From Celeribacter indicus (GTDB lineage Bacteria > Pseudomonadota > Alphaproteobacteria > Rhodobacterales > Rhodobacteraceae), in contig NZ_CP004393.1 in NCBI RefSeq assembly GCF_000819565.1, positions 2,914,001 to 2,978,000 on the forward strand: a stretch of DNA of 64,000 nt, given 5' to 3'. Below are positions 17,757 to 28,111 of this stretch, piece after piece. A model generated the notes under the pieces. It saw only the letters and a program-made list of their open reading frames with translations. It did no database searches and was not told the DNA's origin. Position numbers and translations under genes: made by a program. Every line of letters begins with the position of its first letter. The first letter of the stretch is position 1.

Positions 17757-18884
17757 TCACTCCGCCGCCTCGGTCCGTTGCGCGGCCTCGATCTCCGCGG
17801 CCTTCCTTTCGACCTGTTCGACGATGTGGTCGATCATCCGGGCGTTGTCCATGCGGTGACTTTGCTTGCCGCCGAGATAGACCATGCCGTTGCCCGCCCC
17901 GCCGCCGGTCCAGCCGACATCGGTCATCAGTGCCTCCCCCGGCCCGTTCACCACGCAGCCGATGATCGACAGGCTCATCGGCGTCTTGATATGTTCGAGG
18001 CGGCGTTCGAGTTCCTCGACCGTCCTGATCACGTCGAAGCCCTGGCGCGCGCAGGAGGGGCAGGAAATGATGTTGACGCCGCGATGGCGCAGGCCGAGGC
18101 TCTTGAGGATCTCGTAGCCGACCTTCACCTCCTCGACCGGGTCGGCGGAAAGGCTCACGCGCAGCGTGTCGCCGATGCCCATCCACAGGAGCTGGCCGAG
18201 GCCGATGGCGGATTTGATCGTGCCCGACATGAGTCCGCCCGCCTCGGTGATGCCGAGATGGATCGGCGCGTCGGTCGCCTCCGCGAGCGCCTGGTAGGCG
18301 GCGGCGGCGAGGAAGACGTCCGAGGCCTTCACCGAGATCTTGAAATTGTGGAAATCGTTGTCCTCGAGGATCCGGATGTGATCGAGGCCGCTTTCGACCA
18401 TCGCCTCGGGACAGGGTTCACCGTATTTCTCGAGCAGGTGCCGTTCGAGCGAGCCCGCATTCACCCCGATCCGGATCGAGCAATTGTGATCCTTCGCGGC
18501 GCGGATCACCTCCTTCACCCGTTTCTCGTCGCCGATATTGCCGGGATTGATCCGAAGGCAGGCCGCGCCCGCCTCCGCGGCCTCGATGGCGCGCTTGTAA
18601 TGGAAATGGATGTCCGCGACGATCGGCACCGGGCTCTCTGCACAGATCTCCCGGAGCGCCTTTGTCGAGGCTTCGTCCGGGGCGGAGACGCGCACGATAT
18701 CGGCCCCCGCCTCGGCCGCCCGGATCACCTGGTCGAGCGTCGCAGGCACGTCATGGGTCAGCGTGTTGGTCATCGTCTGCACCGAGATCGGCGCGTCGCC
18801 TCCGACCGGCACGGATCCCACCCAGATCTTGCGGCTCACGCGCCGGTCGATATTGCGCCAGGGACGGACGGGATTGTGGGACAT
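17757..18884 (-). CDS. ispG: 4-hydroxy-3-methylbut-2-en-1-yl diphosphate synthase (flavodoxin)
   Basis: A 375-residue cytoplasmic [4Fe-4S] enzyme of the MEP isoprenoid pathway that converts MEcPP to HMBPP. The N-terminal TIM barrel shows [15 protein letters not shown] near residue 30 and [11 protein letters not shown] near 90. The C-terminal cluster-binding Cys residues are in [11 protein letters not shown] (C-x2-C) and [10 protein letters not shown], and the catalytic Glu region follows that. GAGAGAGG precedes the ATG. It is the third gene in the direction hemA, RodZ-like, ispG. Confidence 0.96.
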   Translation of the reverse strand: MSHNPVRPWRNIDRRVSRKIWVGSVPVGGDAPISVQTMTNTLTHDVPATLDQVIRAAEAGADIVRVSAPDEASTKALREICAESPVPIVADIHFHYKRAIEAAEAGAACLRINPGNIGDEKRVKEVIRAAKDHNCSIRIGVNAGSLERHLLEKYGEPCPEAMVESGLDHIRILEDNDFHNFKISVKASDVFLAAAAYQALAEATDAPIHLGITEAGGLMSGTIKSAIGLGQLLWMGIGDTLRVSLSADPVEEVKVGYEILKSLGLRHRGVNIISCPSCARQGFDVIRTVEELERRLEHIKTPMSLSIIGCVVNGPGEALMTDVGWTGGGAGNGMVYLGGKQSHRMDNARMIDHIVEQVERKAAEIEAAQRTEAAE

Positions 18885-19060
18885 GGGGCCTCTCTCGGGA
18901 TGGCGAAGTCATCGCCCCCTAGATAAGGCGCATGGGCACGGGGGGCAAGGAGACAGGGGGGACCGAGGCAGGGGACATTCGGGTGGATGGACGGCATCGG
19001 GCACACCTGGCCCCGCGGGGTGGTCACCGGCGGCCGGCAGCGGGACGTCCCGCCGCGGGG

Positions 19061-20290
19061 TCATTCGGTGTTCTGCGCGACCTGGAAGGCCTCCGCGACC
19101 TGGGTGTTGCTGGCGAGATCGACGCTTTCGAACGTGTCGGAGACCGAGGCGACCGACAGGGCGACATTCTTCACGACCGAGCCCGAGGCACCGATCGGGC
19201 CGAAGGCCTGGCCGTTGACGTTGAAATAGACGCCGCCCGCATTGCCCGTGCGCAGGACCGGCGGCTCCTCCATCGCGGGAACGACGTAGCGTTCGCCTGC
19301 GTCGAGGATCTTCTCGAACAGCACGGATCCGTCCGCCGCCTGCACGCGCACCCAGGAGGGCAGCACGGCGACGAGCGCAAGCTGCGGCGCCTCGACTTCG
19401 ACGACCTGGATGCCGTCCTCCTCCGTCGCACCCGCGGCCAGCGCCGCCATGTCGAGCGACATGGCGTTGAGGCGGTTCTCCATCGACAGGCCAGCCGCAT
19501 CGGCGACCAGGCTGCGGTTCTGGTCGGCCAGCGCCCCGACGGAGCGGGGATCGAGCGTCGCGATCGGTCCGTCACGCGGCACGAGGACCGGCACGTCGAG
19601 CGCCTGCGGGCGATAGAGCCGGTCGAGCGCCTCCGGCGTCGGGGTGGCGAGATCGACACCCTGTTCGAGCGCAGCCACCTCCCTCTCCGTCCCGCCGACC
19701 GGCATCACTTCGGAGATCACGCCGGGCGCCTGTTCGACGGGGGCGAGCTGGACCTTCTGGATTTCCTGGAGCACCGACCAGCCGCCATAGCCGATCACGC
19801 CGAGAAGGGCGATGAGCACGGCGGTGGAGCCGAGCGCGCCGGGTTCGATCCGGGACATGAACCCCTGACCGCGCGGCACGAAAGTGGCATTCGGATCGGC
19901 AAAGGGATCCTTGTGCTGCGGCAGTGTCGCGCCGGTCCGGGCCGCCTGACGGCGGGTGGAGGCCTGCGGGGACATGCCATGGACCACCGAAAAGCCGCTT
20001 TCGTCGCAGAAGCGCGAAAAGGCCCAGTCGGGGTCGAGACCGAGATAGCGCGCATAGGAGCGCACATAGCCGGCGATGAAGCCCTGGGTTTCGAAGACGG
20101 TCGGATCGGCATTCTCGATCGCGGCGATATAGGTCGCCTTGATCTTCAGCTCGCGCTGCACGTCGAGAAGGGATTTTCCGAGTGTCGCTCGCTCGCCGCG
20201 CATGACGTCACCGAGCCGAAGCTCGTAGTCGTCAAACCCGCGAGGTTGCTCTTCAACCTCGGCGGCTGGTTTGCTCCACCGACCGATCAT
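19061..20290 (-). CDS. RodZ-like helix-turn-helix membrane protein (HTH_25 plus DUF4115)
   Basis: A 409-residue bitopic membrane protein. Residues about 20-95 are a cytoplasmic HTH_25 domain (LGDVMRGERATLGKSLLDVQ, then YIAAIENADPTVFE and GFIAGYVRSYARYLGLDPD), one membrane helix lies near 155-175 (STAVLIALLGVIGYGGW), and a C-terminal DUF4115 domain occupies about 315-400 (SWVRVQAADGSVLFEK, then NGQAFGPIG). This is the architecture of RodZ, which links MreB to the cell-wall machinery; the long middle segment is low-complexity and variable. It lies between hemA and ispG. Many close relatives are called simply helix-turn-helix domain-containing proteins. Confidence 0.8.
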   Translation of the reverse strand: MIGRWSKPAAEVEEQPRGFDDYELRLGDVMRGERATLGKSLLDVQRELKIKATYIAAIENADPTVFETQGFIAGYVRSYARYLGLDPDWAFSRFCDESGFSVVHGMSPQASTRRQAARTGATLPQHKDPFADPNATFVPRGQGFMSRIEPGALGSTAVLIALLGVIGYGGWSVLQEIQKVQLAPVEQAPGVISEVMPVGGTEREVAALEQGVDLATPTPEALDRLYRPQALDVPVLVPRDGPIATLDPRSVGALADQNRSLVADAAGLSMENRLNAMSLDMAALAAGATEEDGIQVVEVEAPQLALVAVLPSWVRVQAADGSVLFEKILDAGERYVVPAMEEPPVLRTGNAGGVYFNVNGQAFGPIGASGSVVKNVALSVASVSDTFESVDLASNTQVAEAFQVAQNTE

Positions 20291-20405
20291 GCAAACTGCC
20301 CCAATCTGAAACTGTCCCCAGAATATCCCTTTTTTGACGATTCGTCTTACAGGATTGATAATGTGTTAGCACAGCCTCAGATCGGTCGCACAGAAGTTAT
20401 CAGGA

Positions 20406-21635
20406 TCAGCCCGCCAATTCGGCACGATTCAGCGCACAATGGCTCCAGAGCGCATCGAGCGCCTTGATGAGCGCATCCATCTCCTTCGGCCCGTGCACCG
20501 GAGAGGGCGTGAAGCGCAGGCGTTCCGTGCCGCGGGGAACGGTCGGATAGTTCACCGGCTGCACGTAGATCCCGTAATGTTCGAGCAGCATGTCGGACAT
20601 CAGCTTCGTATGTTTCGGATCGCCCACGATCAGCGGCACGATATGCGAGCCGTTGTCGGTGATCGGCAGGCCGAGGCCCTTGAGCCGGGTCTTGAGGATC
20701 TTTGCCTGGGTCTGATGCGCCTTGCGCAGCTCGACACCGCCCTCGCCCTTCAGGAAGGCGATGGAGGCCGCCGCGCCTGCGGCGACCGCCGGCGGGATCG
20801 AGGTGGTGAAGATGAAGCCCGGCGCATAGGAGCGCACGGCATCGCACATCTTGGCCGAGGCGGCGATATAGCCGCCGAACACGCCGAAGGCCTTGCCCAG
20901 CGTGCCGTTGATGATGTCGACCCGGTCCATCAGCCCGTCGCGCTCGGCCACGCCGCCGCCATGGGCCCCGTACATGCCGACCGCGTGGACCTCGTCGAGA
21001 TAGGTCAGCGCGTTGAATTCGTCGGCCAGATCGCAGATCTCGCGGATCGGCCCGAAGTCGCCGTCCATCGAATAGACGGATTCGAAGGCGATGAGCTTCG
21101 GCGCCGCGGGATCGTCGGCGGCAAGCAGCTCGCGCAGATGGGCGAGATCGTTGTGGCGGAAGATCCGCTTCGCTCCGCCGTTGCGGCGGATCCCCTCGAT
21201 CATCGAGGCGTGGTTGAGCTCGTCGGAATAGATGATGAGGCCCGGAAACAGGAGCGGCAGGGTCGAGAGCGTCGCGTCATTGGCGATATAGGCGGAGGAA
21301 AAGACGAGCGCGGCTTCCTTGCCGTGGAGATCGGCGAGTTCGGCCTCGAGACGCTTGTGATAGACGGTGGTGCCGGAGATGTTGCGCGTGCCGCCCGAGC
21401 CTGCACCGGTCGCATCCACCGCTTCCTTCATCGCCGCGAGCACGTCGGGGTGCTGTCCCATGCCGAGATAGTCGTTCCCGCACCACACGGTCACGGGCCG
21501 CTCGGCGCCGTCGGGCCGCATCCAGGTCGCGTGCGGGAATTGCCCGCGCTTGCGTTCGATGTCGATGAAGGTGCGATAGCGCCCCTCGTCGTGCAGCCGC
21601 TGGATTGCCTCGTCAAGCTTCGCCGTATAGTCCAC
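20406..21635 (-). CDS. hemA: 5-aminolevulinate synthase
   Basis: This PLP enzyme condenses glycine and succinyl-CoA to 5-aminolevulinate, the first step of tetrapyrrole synthesis in alphaproteobacteria (C4 pathway). With a GTG start at 21635 it has 409 residues and begins [11 protein letters not shown], like [11 protein letters not shown] in relatives; AAGGAC lies upstream. The frame stays open far upstream to 23546, but that stretch is antisense to a peptidase gene. The PLP Lys is in [15 protein letters not shown] near residue 248, with [12 protein letters not shown] near 84 and [12 protein letters not shown] near 215. The upstream gap contains FNR-like sites and a TATGAT -10 candidate. Confidence 0.96.
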   Translation of the reverse strand: MDYTAKLDEAIQRLHDEGRYRTFIDIERKRGQFPHATWMRPDGAERPVTVWCGNDYLGMGQHPDVLAAMKEAVDATGAGSGGTRNISGTTVYHKRLEAELADLHGKEAALVFSSAYIANDATLSTLPLLFPGLIIYSDELNHASMIEGIRRNGGAKRIFRHNDLAHLRELLAADDPAAPKLIAFESVYSMDGDFGPIREICDLADEFNALTYLDEVHAVGMYGAHGGGVAERDGLMDRVDIINGTLGKAFGVFGGYIAASAKMCDAVRSYAPGFIFTTSIPPAVAAGAAASIAFLKGEGGVELRKAHQTQAKILKTRLKGLGLPITDNGSHIVPLIVGDPKHTKLMSDMLLEHYGIYVQPVNYPTVPRGTERLRFTPSPVHGPKEMDALIKALDALWSHCALNRAELAG

Positions 21636-21663
21636 TGGTCGTCCTTTCGCGCGTCTCGGGTCT

Positions 21664-21802
21664 GCCTGTTCTACAGGCGTTCTACGAAAAATGCCAATCA
21701 TATTCATGTTTCGCAGGGTGTCGCCTTTGCAGACCGGCCATTCCCCTTTCGGGTAACGCCTTGATAGGCTCAACTTCTCCCCTCCGACATGACCTATGTC
21801 AA
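21664..21802. promoter_or_regulatory. hemA/peptidase divergent regulatory region with FNR-like sites
   Basis: The 249-bp gap holds several candidate elements. GCCTGT-TCT-ACAGGC (21664-21678) is a short inverted repeat in the hemA leader. ATCATA (21697-21702) reads TATGAT on the minus strand, a plausible -10 for hemA. TTGATAGGCTCAA (21761-21773) is an FNR-like half-site pair, but its spacing is one base too short. TTGAC-N4-GTCAT, on the minus strand at 21789-21802, has the correct 14-bp FNR/DNR layout with one mismatch. FnrL control of hemA is known in Rhodobacter; the sites here are imperfect and lie far upstream of the -10. Confidence 0.35.
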
Positions 21803-21884
21803 GTTGCGGTCCCCCTCTGGACACCGGCAATCGCTCGCGTAAGCTGCGGCAAAATATCCCGTGCCCCATCGGAGGTTTCCTATA

Positions 21885-23270
21885 ATGAACACACGTCTCG
21901 ATCCGGTCCTGTCGCGCATTGACGGAGATCTCGACGCCGCCCTCGCCCGGCTGATGGAATTCCTTCGCATTCCCTCGATCTCCACGGACCCCGCCTACCG
22001 GGAGGACTGCACCCGCGCCGCCGAATGGCTCTGTGCCGACCTGCGCTCCCTCGGCGCGGAGGCGGAGCTCTGCCCGACTCCCGGTCACCCGATGGTGATG
22101 GGCCGGATCGGCTCCGGCGCCCCGCATCTGCTGTTCTACGGCCATTACGACGTGCAGCCGGTCGATCCGCTCGATCTGTGGGACCACGATCCCTTTGCCC
22201 CCGTGCTCGAGGACCGTCCGGCAGGCACGGTGATCCGCGGGCGCGGCGCCTCCGACGACAAAGGGCAGCTCATGACCTTTGTCGAGGCCTGCCGCGCCTG
22301 GATCGCGGAACATGGCACCCTGCCCTGCACCATCACCTTCTTCTTCGAGGGGGAGGAGGAAAGCGGCTCCCCCTCCCTCATCCCGTTCATGGAGGCCAAT
22401 CGCGACCGGCTCTCCGCAGACCTCGCGCTGATCTGCGACACGACCATGGTTTCCCCGGGCGTGCCCTCGATCTCCTCGCAGCTGCGCGGCATGCTCAAGG
22501 ACGAGTTCACCCTCTCCGGCCCGTCGATGGACCTGCATTCCGGCCATTACGGCGGCCCGGCGCTCAACCCGCTGCGCGAGATCGCGAAGCTCATCGCCTC
22601 CTTCCACGACGAGACCGGCCGCGTGACGGTCGAGGGGTTCTATGAGGGTGTGCATGAGGTGCCCGCCGACCAGCTTGCGCAATGGCAGAGCTGCGGCTTC
22701 GACGAGGCGGACTATCTCGCCCATGCCGGCATGACCGTTTCGCACGGCGAACAGGGCTATTCCACGCTCGAACAGCAATGGGCCCGCCCGACGCTCGAGA
22801 TCAACGGGCTCTGGGGCGGCTATCAGGGGCCGGGCACGAAGACGGTGATTCCCGCAGAGGCGCATTGCAAGATCACCTGCCGCCTCGTCGGCGATCAGGA
22901 TCCCGACAAGATCCGCGCGGCGCTGCGCGCCCATGTCGAGGCGCGGCTGCCGGTGGATGCGAAGGTGACCTGGGATCTCCATCTCGACGGCTCCCCGGCG
23001 GCGGTGATGAACACCGCCCGCCCGGAATTCGAGGCGGCGCGCCAGGCGCTGAGCGACGAATGGAACCGCGAGGCGGTCTTCGCGGGGATGGGCGGCTCGA
23101 TCCCGATCGCGGGCTATTTCACCACCATCCTCGGCCTCGACTCGATGCTCGTGGGCTATGCCGACGACGACGACCGGATCCACAGCCCGAACGAGAAATA
23201 CGGGCTTACCAACTACCACAAGGGCATCCGCAGCTGGGCGCGCATCCTCGACGCCGTGTCGAAGGGCTGA
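21885..23270 (+). CDS. M20 family metallopeptidase (dipeptidase)
   Basis: A 461-residue cytoplasmic di-zinc peptidase. Motifs in order are YGHYDVQP (zinc His and catalytic Asp, near residue 85), RGASDDKGQ (bridging Asp, near 118), [12 protein letters not shown] (catalytic Glu pair, near 150) and DTTMV. A lid/dimerisation domain lies about 205-360, and a C-terminal His motif [11 protein letters not shown] lies near 433. The start at 21885 has GGAGG nine bases upstream; an upstream in-frame start has none. The family hydrolyses dipeptides or acyl-amino acids. It is divergent from hemA. Confidence 0.88.
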   Translation: MNTRLDPVLSRIDGDLDAALARLMEFLRIPSISTDPAYREDCTRAAEWLCADLRSLGAEAELCPTPGHPMVMGRIGSGAPHLLFYGHYDVQPVDPLDLWDHDPFAPVLEDRPAGTVIRGRGASDDKGQLMTFVEACRAWIAEHGTLPCTITFFFEGEEESGSPSLIPFMEANRDRLSADLALICDTTMVSPGVPSISSQLRGMLKDEFTLSGPSMDLHSGHYGGPALNPLREIAKLIASFHDETGRVTVEGFYEGVHEVPADQLAQWQSCGFDEADYLAHAGMTVSHGEQGYSTLEQQWARPTLEINGLWGGYQGPGTKTVIPAEAHCKITCRLVGDQDPDKIRAALRAHVEARLPVDAKVTWDLHLDGSPAAVMNTARPEFEAARQALSDEWNREAVFAGMGGSIPIAGYFTTILGLDSMLVGYADDDDRIHSPNEKYGLTNYHKGIRSWARILDAVSKG

Positions 23271-23335
23271 GCCGCGGGCGCGCCGGGTGCCGGACGGGGC
23301 GCCGTTCCTCGGCTGGCATGTCGGAGCCACCGCGC

Positions 23336-24259
23336 TCAATACTTGAGACCCGTGTCGCACAGCACGGTCGCGACGGTGGCGTCCGCGCGCAGCCGGCCGG
23401 ATGCCAGAAGCTTCGCCGCCGCGCAGACATTGGCCGCGGCGGAATAGCCGACATAGAGCCCTTCCCGGACCGCGAGCCGATGGTGCCAATGCGCCACCTC
23501 CGCATCCGTGACCTCGAGGCTCAGATCCATCAGCGCGGCGTCCCAATGCGGCGGAACCAGACCGTAGCCGACGCCCTGCACGATATGCCGCGCCTTGGTG
23601 ACTGGTTTTCCCGCAAGCGGCGCGCTGCCCTGCGGCTCCACGGCGGCACAGAGCGTCGCGGGGGCCGCGGCCTTGAGCGCGCGGGCCACACCCATGAAGG
23701 TACAGCCCGTGCCGACCGACGCGACCCAGCCATCCACCGGGCCGCCAAGCTGTTCGAGGATCTCGCGGCCGGTGCCGGTCTCATGCGCGGTGATGCCCTC
23801 CGCCGCGTTGAACTGGTCGACATAGAATCCGCCCTCGTCGCGGGCGATCCGGGCGGCGGCATCGGCGGCGGCGGCCACATCCGCGCCGGTGACCTGCCCC
23901 GGCGAGCCATCCACCTGCCCGACGAGAACGACCCGTGCCCCCAGCCCCTCCATCATCCGGGCGCGCGCGGGGCTGTTTCCGGCCGACATCGTGGCGATGA
24001 AGGGATGCCCGAGCGACGCGCAGACCACGGCGAGACCGGCGCCCATGTTGCCGCTGGTCATTTCGACCACCGGCATTCCCGGCGTCAGCCGGCCGTCCTG
24101 ACGTGCCGCCAAAAGGATCGCCTTCGCCGCGCGGTCCTTCACGCTGCCGCCGGGGTGCAGGAACTCCGCCTTGGCGACGATCCGGCCCGGCCCGTCATGG
24201 ATCCGGTCCAGCGCGACGAGTGGCGTGCACCCGATGAGGTCGAGGGGCGTGGCAATCAT
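23336..24259 (-). CDS. PLP-dependent cysteine synthase family protein
   Basis: A 307-residue fold-type II PLP enzyme related to O-acetylserine sulfhydrylase and cystathionine beta-synthase. The PLP Lys is in [14 protein letters not shown] near residue 40, the substrate loop is [12 protein letters not shown] near residue 68, and the phosphate-binding glycine loop is [12 protein letters not shown] near 178. The ATG at 24259 begins [17 protein letters not shown], the expected N-terminus; there is no strong ribosome site. The substrate could be O-acetylserine or another beta-substituted serine; the MSAGNSP region differs from the housekeeping CysK pattern. It ends close to the convergent M20 gene. 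Confidence 0.82.
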   Translation of the reverse strand: MIATPLDLIGCTPLVALDRIHDGPGRIVAKAEFLHPGGSVKDRAAKAILLAARQDGRLTPGMPVVEMTSGNMGAGLAVVCASLGHPFIATMSAGNSPARARMMEGLGARVVLVGQVDGSPGQVTGADVAAAADAAARIARDEGGFYVDQFNAAEGITAHETGTGREILEQLGGPVDGWVASVGTGCTFMGVARALKAAAPATLCAAVEPQGSAPLAGKPVTKARHIVQGVGYGLVPPHWDAALMDLSLEVTDAEVAHWHHRLAVREGLYVGYSAAANVCAAAKLLASGRLRADATVATVLCDTGLKY

Positions 24260-24459
24260 GAAGGGAGTCCCGTGGTGTCTTCGGCTTTCGAGGCTAAGGC
24301 CGTTGGCGCGGCCTCGCAACAGAAGTTCACCGCGTAATTAAGTCAATATCAAAGCATTATACGCGAGCCGGAGGCGCGGGCGACCGATCTGTCGGGGGAA
24401 GATCTTTTCCGGGGGTCTCCTTCCGAACGGACGTTCGCGTCCCTCTTTCGGAAAGGAAA

Positions 24460-24534
24460 TGGTGGGTGATAAGAGATTCGAACTCCTGACATCTTCGATG
24501 TGAACGAAGCGCTCTACCACTGAGCTAATCACCC
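24460..24534 (-). tRNA. tRNA-Val (anticodon CAC)
   Basis: On the minus strand this is a 75-nt cloverleaf: acceptor stem GGGTGAT/ATCACCC, D arm TAGCTCAGTGGTAGAGC, anticodon stem CTTCG/CGAAG with loop TTCACAT, T arm GGAGTTCGAATCTC-type, and an encoded CCA end at 24460-24462. The anticodon CAC (24500-24502) reads GUG valine codons, which are frequent in this G+C-rich DNA. The 200 bp between its 3' end and the cysteine-synthase gene hold only small GC hairpins and no clear T-run. Confidence 0.95.
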
Positions 24535-24594
24535 GCCGTGGCGCGGTGTTTAGCCTCTGCCCCGCGACGATGCAAGAGGCCAAATCGAGATTTT

Positions 24595-25113
24595 TCAGCT
24601 TTCGGCGGCGTCCTCCGCATCGTCCGTCCCGGCCGTCCCGGAGGCCGCTGCCTCCGCGGTTTCCAGCATGCCCTTGGGGCGGCGGAGCTTGGTGACGATG
24701 ATATGGGCGCCGCTGCTCTCGCGCTGGTTCTTGATCGACAGCTTGCCAAGCGGCGGCAGGTCGAGTTTCTGGCCGCTCTGCAACGCCTCGCCCAGCAGGG
24801 CGAGCGTCGCCTCCATCGCCTTTTTCGCGTCACCGCGTTTCACGCCGGAGGCTTCGGCCACCTTCGCGATCATCTCTTTCTTCTTCATCACGACAGTCGC
24901 TTTGGGCGCTTCGACCGGGGCGGCGGGCGTGCTGTCCGGCAGGGTGATCTTCGGCGCGGGTTTGACCCCTGCGGCGGCAGGCGCGGCGGCTTTCGCCGGG
25001 CCCGTGCGCTCCCCCGTCTCGGGCGTGGCGGCGATGTCGGCCGGACCCGCCTCCGTCGCGGTCTTGCCCTGCGTGGTCGTCCGGGTGCGGGTCGAGGTCT
25101 TCCGGGTTGCCAT
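24595..25113 (-). CDS. HU-family DNA-binding protein with long N-terminal tail
   Basis: A 172-residue protein, longer than the 90-95 of standard HU. The start at 25113 has AAGGGGAAG just upstream. Residues 1-80 are a low-complexity tail rich in Thr, Ala, Pro, Lys and Arg (MATRKTSTRTRTTTQGK). The HU/IHF-like domain follows (about 82-155): KKKEMIAKVAEASGVKRGDAK, then GQKLDLPPLGKLSIKN and a shortened DNA-binding arm (SSGAHIIVTKLRRPKG). A short acidic end (TDDAEDAAES) follows that. It probably binds and bends DNA as a nucleoid protein; the tail may add non-specific contacts, in the manner of AlgP or histone H1-like tails. Confidence 0.8.
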   Translation of the reverse strand: MATRKTSTRTRTTTQGKTATEAGPADIAATPETGERTGPAKAAAPAAAGVKPAPKITLPDSTPAAPVEAPKATVVMKKKEMIAKVAEASGVKRGDAKKAMEATLALLGEALQSGQKLDLPPLGKLSIKNQRESSGAHIIVTKLRRPKGMLETAEAAASGTAGTDDAEDAAES

Positions 25114-25304
25114 CTCTTCCCCTTTTCGCTCTCTGCCTTGTTTCGCCTGCCCAGACCCTAGCGCCCACCGGGGCGCGGGTGCAAATGCGAATCGTGGCCA
25201 TGGGGAGAAGAAGGCGCCCACGCCCCGGCTCGCCTGGCGCGCGACTCCCGGAGCGACGGGAAAAGCGGCAATGCCCGTCCCGCGGCCGGACGGAAAGCCG
25301 CACA

Positions 25305-25343
25305 TGAAAAACAAAAACGCGCGCGAGAGACCTCGCGCGCGTT
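25305..25343 (-). terminator. intrinsic terminator of lon
   Basis: Perfect 12-bp arms AACGCGCGCGAG (25316-25327) and CTCGCGCGCGTT (25332-25343) enclose a four-base loop. On the minus strand the stem is followed by TTTTTGTTTTT. It lies 31 bases after the lon stop codon. Confidence 0.92.
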
Positions 25344-25373
25344 CATGAGCATCAGCGGTGAAGATCCACCGGA

Positions 25374-27782
25374 TCAGTGCGCCGTCGCCCCGGCGTTGTC
25401 GCCGCCCTGTGCCGACAGGCGGGCGAGGCGTGCGGCCTCTTCGGCCTCCTCGTCCCACTCGATCGGCTCCGGCTGACGCACGAGCGCGTGCTTGAGCACC
25501 TCGGAGACGTGGCTGACGGGGATGATCTCCAGCCCCTCCTTCACGTTGTCCGGGATGTCCGCGAGGTCTTTGACATTCTCCTCGGGGATCAGCACCGTCT
25601 TGATCCCGCCGCGCAACGCCGCGAGAAGCTTCTCCTTCAGCCCGCCGATGGCGGTGGCATTGCCGCGCAGGCTCACCTCGCCCGTCATCGCGATGTCCTT
25701 GCGCACCGGAATGCGCGTGAGCACCGAGACGATGGTCGTCACCATGGCCAGACCGGCAGAGGGACCGTCCTTCGGCGTCGCCCCGTCAGGGACGTGGACG
25801 TGGATGTCCATCGTGTCGAACTGCGGCGGCTTGATCCCGATCTGCGGCGCGATGGAGCGCACGTAGCTCGAGGCTGCGTCGATCGACTCCTTCATCACGT
25901 CGCCGAGCTTGCCGGTCGTCTTCATCCGCCCCTTGCCGGGCAGTTTCAACGCCTCGATCTGCAAGAGATCGCCGCCGACGGAGGTATAGGCGAGGCCGGT
26001 CACGACCCCGATCTGGTCCTCCTTCTCGGCCAGGCCGTAGCGGAACTTCCTCACCCCGAGGAAGGTCTCGAGAGTGTCGGGCGTCACCTCGACCCTCTCG
26101 ACCTCCTTCTTGATGATCTGCGTCACCGCCTTCCGCGCGATCTTCGCCAGTTCGCGCTCGAGGTTCCGCACCCCCGCCTCGCGGGTGTAGTAGCGGATGA
26201 CATCGGTGACGGCCGCATCGGTGATCGAGAATTCCCTGGCCTTCAGACCGTGGTTGCGGATCTGTTTCGGGATCAGGTGCTGTTTCGCGATCTCGGCCTT
26301 CTCGTCCTCGGTATAGCCCGAGAGCGGGATGATCTCCATCCGGTCGAGCAGCGGCCCCGGCATGTTGTAGCTGTTCGAGGTCGTCAGGAACATCACGTTC
26401 GACAGGTCGTATTCCACTTCGAGATAGTGGTCCACGAAGGTCGAGTTCTGTTCCGGATCGAGCACTTCGAGCATCGCCGCAGCCGGGTCGCCACGGAAGT
26501 CCTGGCCCATCTTGTCGATCTCGTCGAGCAGGATGAGCGGGTTCGTGGTCTTCGCCTTCTTCAGCGCCTGGATGATCTTGCCCGGCATGGAGCCGATATA
26601 GGTCCGGCGGTGGCCGCGGATCTCGCTCTCGTCACGCACGCCGCCCAGCGAGATGCGGATGAATTCGCGTCCCGTGGCCTTCGCGACGGACTTGCCGAGC
26701 GAGGTCTTGCCGACGCCCGGAGGGCCGACGAGGCAGAGGATCGGGCCGCGCAGCTTCTGGCTACGCTGCTGCACCGCGAGATATTCGACGATGCGCTCCT
26801 TCACCTTCTCGAGGCCGTAGTGGTCCTTGTCGAGAATGTCCTCGGCACGGGTCAGGTCCTTCTTGACGCGCGATTTCACGCCCCAGGGGATCGACAGCAT
26901 CCAGTCGAGATAGTTGCGCACGACGGTCGCTTCCGCCGACATCGGAGACATCGACTTGAGCTTCTTCAACTCGGCCTCGGCCTTTTCGCGCGCCTCCTTG
27001 GAAAGCTTCGTGGCCGCGATCCGCTCTTCGAGCTCGGCGATCTCGTTCGCGCCCTCCTCGCCGTCGCCCAGCTCCTTCTGAATGGCCTTCATCTGCTCGT
27101 TCAGATAGTATTCGCGCTGGGTGCGCTCCATCTGCGACTTGACGCGGGTCTTGATCTTCTTCTCGACCTGGAGCACGGACATCTCGCCCTGCATCAGGCC
27201 ATAGACCGTCTCGAGCCGCTCGTCGACGCGCAGGGTTTCGAGAAGCTGCTGCTTCTGCTCCACCTCGACGCCGAGATGGCCGGCGACCACATCCGCGAGC
27301 TTCGCGGGCTCGCGCGTCTCCATGACGGCGGCGAGCGCCTCCTCGGGCACGTTCTTCTTGACCTTGGCGTAATGCTCGAACTCCTCGCGCACGGAACGCA
27401 GGAGCGCGGCCACGGCGGCCGGATCGCCCTCGCTCTCCTCGAGCGGTTCGATCTGCGCCTCAAAGAAGGCGTCGTTCTGGACGAAGCCGGTGAGCTTCAC
27501 CCGCTTTTCACCCTCGACGAGCACCTTCACCGTGCCGTCGGGCAGCTTGAGAAGCTGGAGCACGTTGGCGAGAACGCCCACGCGGTAGATCCCGTCCGTA
27601 TCCGGCTCGTCGACCGAAGGGTCGCGTTGCGCGGCGAGAAGGATCTGCTTGTCCTGCGCCATCACCTCTTCGAGCGCGTTCACGGATCTTTCGCGCCCCA
27701 CGAACAGCGGCACCACCATATGCGGGAAAACCACGATGTCGCGGAGCGGCAGAACGGGATATGTCTGGAGTTGCTCGTGCAT
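25374..27782 (-). CDS. lon: ATP-dependent protease Lon
   Basis: An 802-residue cytoplasmic AAA+ serine protease that removes misfolded and regulatory proteins. In order: an N-terminal substrate-binding LAN domain (about 8-200, starting [16 protein letters not shown]), a coiled-coil linker (about 200-300), the ATPase with Walker [14 protein letters not shown] near 355 and Walker [12 protein letters not shown] near 420, and the protease domain with catalytic Ser in [12 protein letters not shown] near 680 and Lys in [14 protein letters not shown] near 723. The length fits the family. It has a perfect downstream terminator, and a possible heat-shock promoter lies upstream. Confidence 0.97.
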   Translation of the reverse strand: MHEQLQTYPVLPLRDIVVFPHMVVPLFVGRERSVNALEEVMAQDKQILLAAQRDPSVDEPDTDGIYRVGVLANVLQLLKLPDGTVKVLVEGEKRVKLTGFVQNDAFFEAQIEPLEESEGDPAAVAALLRSVREEFEHYAKVKKNVPEEALAAVMETREPAKLADVVAGHLGVEVEQKQQLLETLRVDERLETVYGLMQGEMSVLQVEKKIKTRVKSQMERTQREYYLNEQMKAIQKELGDGEEGANEIAELEERIAATKLSKEAREKAEAELKKLKSMSPMSAEATVVRNYLDWMLSIPWGVKSRVKKDLTRAEDILDKDHYGLEKVKERIVEYLAVQQRSQKLRGPILCLVGPPGVGKTSLGKSVAKATGREFIRISLGGVRDESEIRGHRRTYIGSMPGKIIQALKKAKTTNPLILLDEIDKMGQDFRGDPAAAMLEVLDPEQNSTFVDHYLEVEYDLSNVMFLTTSNSYNMPGPLLDRMEIIPLSGYTEDEKAEIAKQHLIPKQIRNHGLKAREFSITDAAVTDVIRYYTREAGVRNLERELAKIARKAVTQIIKKEVERVEVTPDTLETFLGVRKFRYGLAEKEDQIGVVTGLAYTSVGGDLLQIEALKLPGKGRMKTTGKLGDVMKESIDAASSYVRSIAPQIGIKPPQFDTMDIHVHVPDGATPKDGPSAGLAMVTTIVSVLTRIPVRKDIAMTGEVSLRGNATAIGGLKEKLLAALRGGIKTVLIPEENVKDLADIPDNVKEGLEIIPVSHVSEVLKHALVRQPEPIEWDEEAEEAARLARLSAQGGDNAGATAH

Positions 27783-28111
27783 GTTCTTTCCTTATCCTGG
27801 CAAAAGGGCCGGATCCCGCCTCGCGGCAATCTTGCGCCCTTTCCTGTCTTCGCCTCTACATCTGGGGGGCCGCCCCGACATATTCAACCAAGCCAGCCTC
27901 ACGTATTGGCGATTACTTTGCCCGTCGCGGCGCAGGCCCGCAAGGGCGGAGTTGCCGCGCCTGCGCATCTCCGCCACCCGCCCGGCCGGTCTCGCGCGCC
28001 TGCCGCCGGCCGCCTCCGGCACAACCGCCTGAGACCACGGCAGAAACGCCGCGGCGCGGCGCGATTCAGAGCGGCGCGCGCGGATCCCGCCGCATGACGG
28101 CCCGGCGCGGT
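27783..28111. other. 329-bp gap between tgt and lon
   Basis: I see no gene here. It holds a heat-shock-like promoter candidate for lon (27857-27889) and, near the tgt end, a near-perfect duplicate of the tgt stop region: the 17-18 bp around 28057-28075 repeat those around 28104-28121, 47 bp apart, with one mismatch (GATTCAGAGCGGC versus GGTTCAGAGCGGC). No convincing terminator for tgt is visible. Confidence 0.5.
27857..27889 (-). promoter_or_regulatory. candidate sigma-32-type promoter of lon
   Basis: On the minus strand GGTTGAA (27883-27889) is followed after about 15 bases by CCCCAGATGTA (27857-27867). This resembles the TTGAA and CCCCAT-N-TA boxes of heat-shock sigma factor promoters, and lon is a classic member of that regulon. 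It lies about 75 bases upstream of the lon start codon. The match is partial. Confidence 0.35.

Noticed and set aside
21761..21773. A canonical FNR box upstream of hemA
   Set aside because: TTGA and TCAA are five rather than six bases apart, so it is kept only as FNR-like.
21881..21886. TATAAT at the start of the M20 gene as a promoter -10
   Set aside because: It overlaps the start codon and is preceded by GGAGG at ribosome-site distance, so it is chance sequence.
20406..23546. A 1046-codon frame ending in HemA
   Set aside because: The first 600 codons are antisense to the M20 peptidase gene and lack coding character; HemA starts at the GTG at 21635.
24338..24583. A minus-strand frame of 81 codons
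   Set aside because: It runs straight through the tRNA-Val gene; it is the well-known artefact of translating a tRNA.
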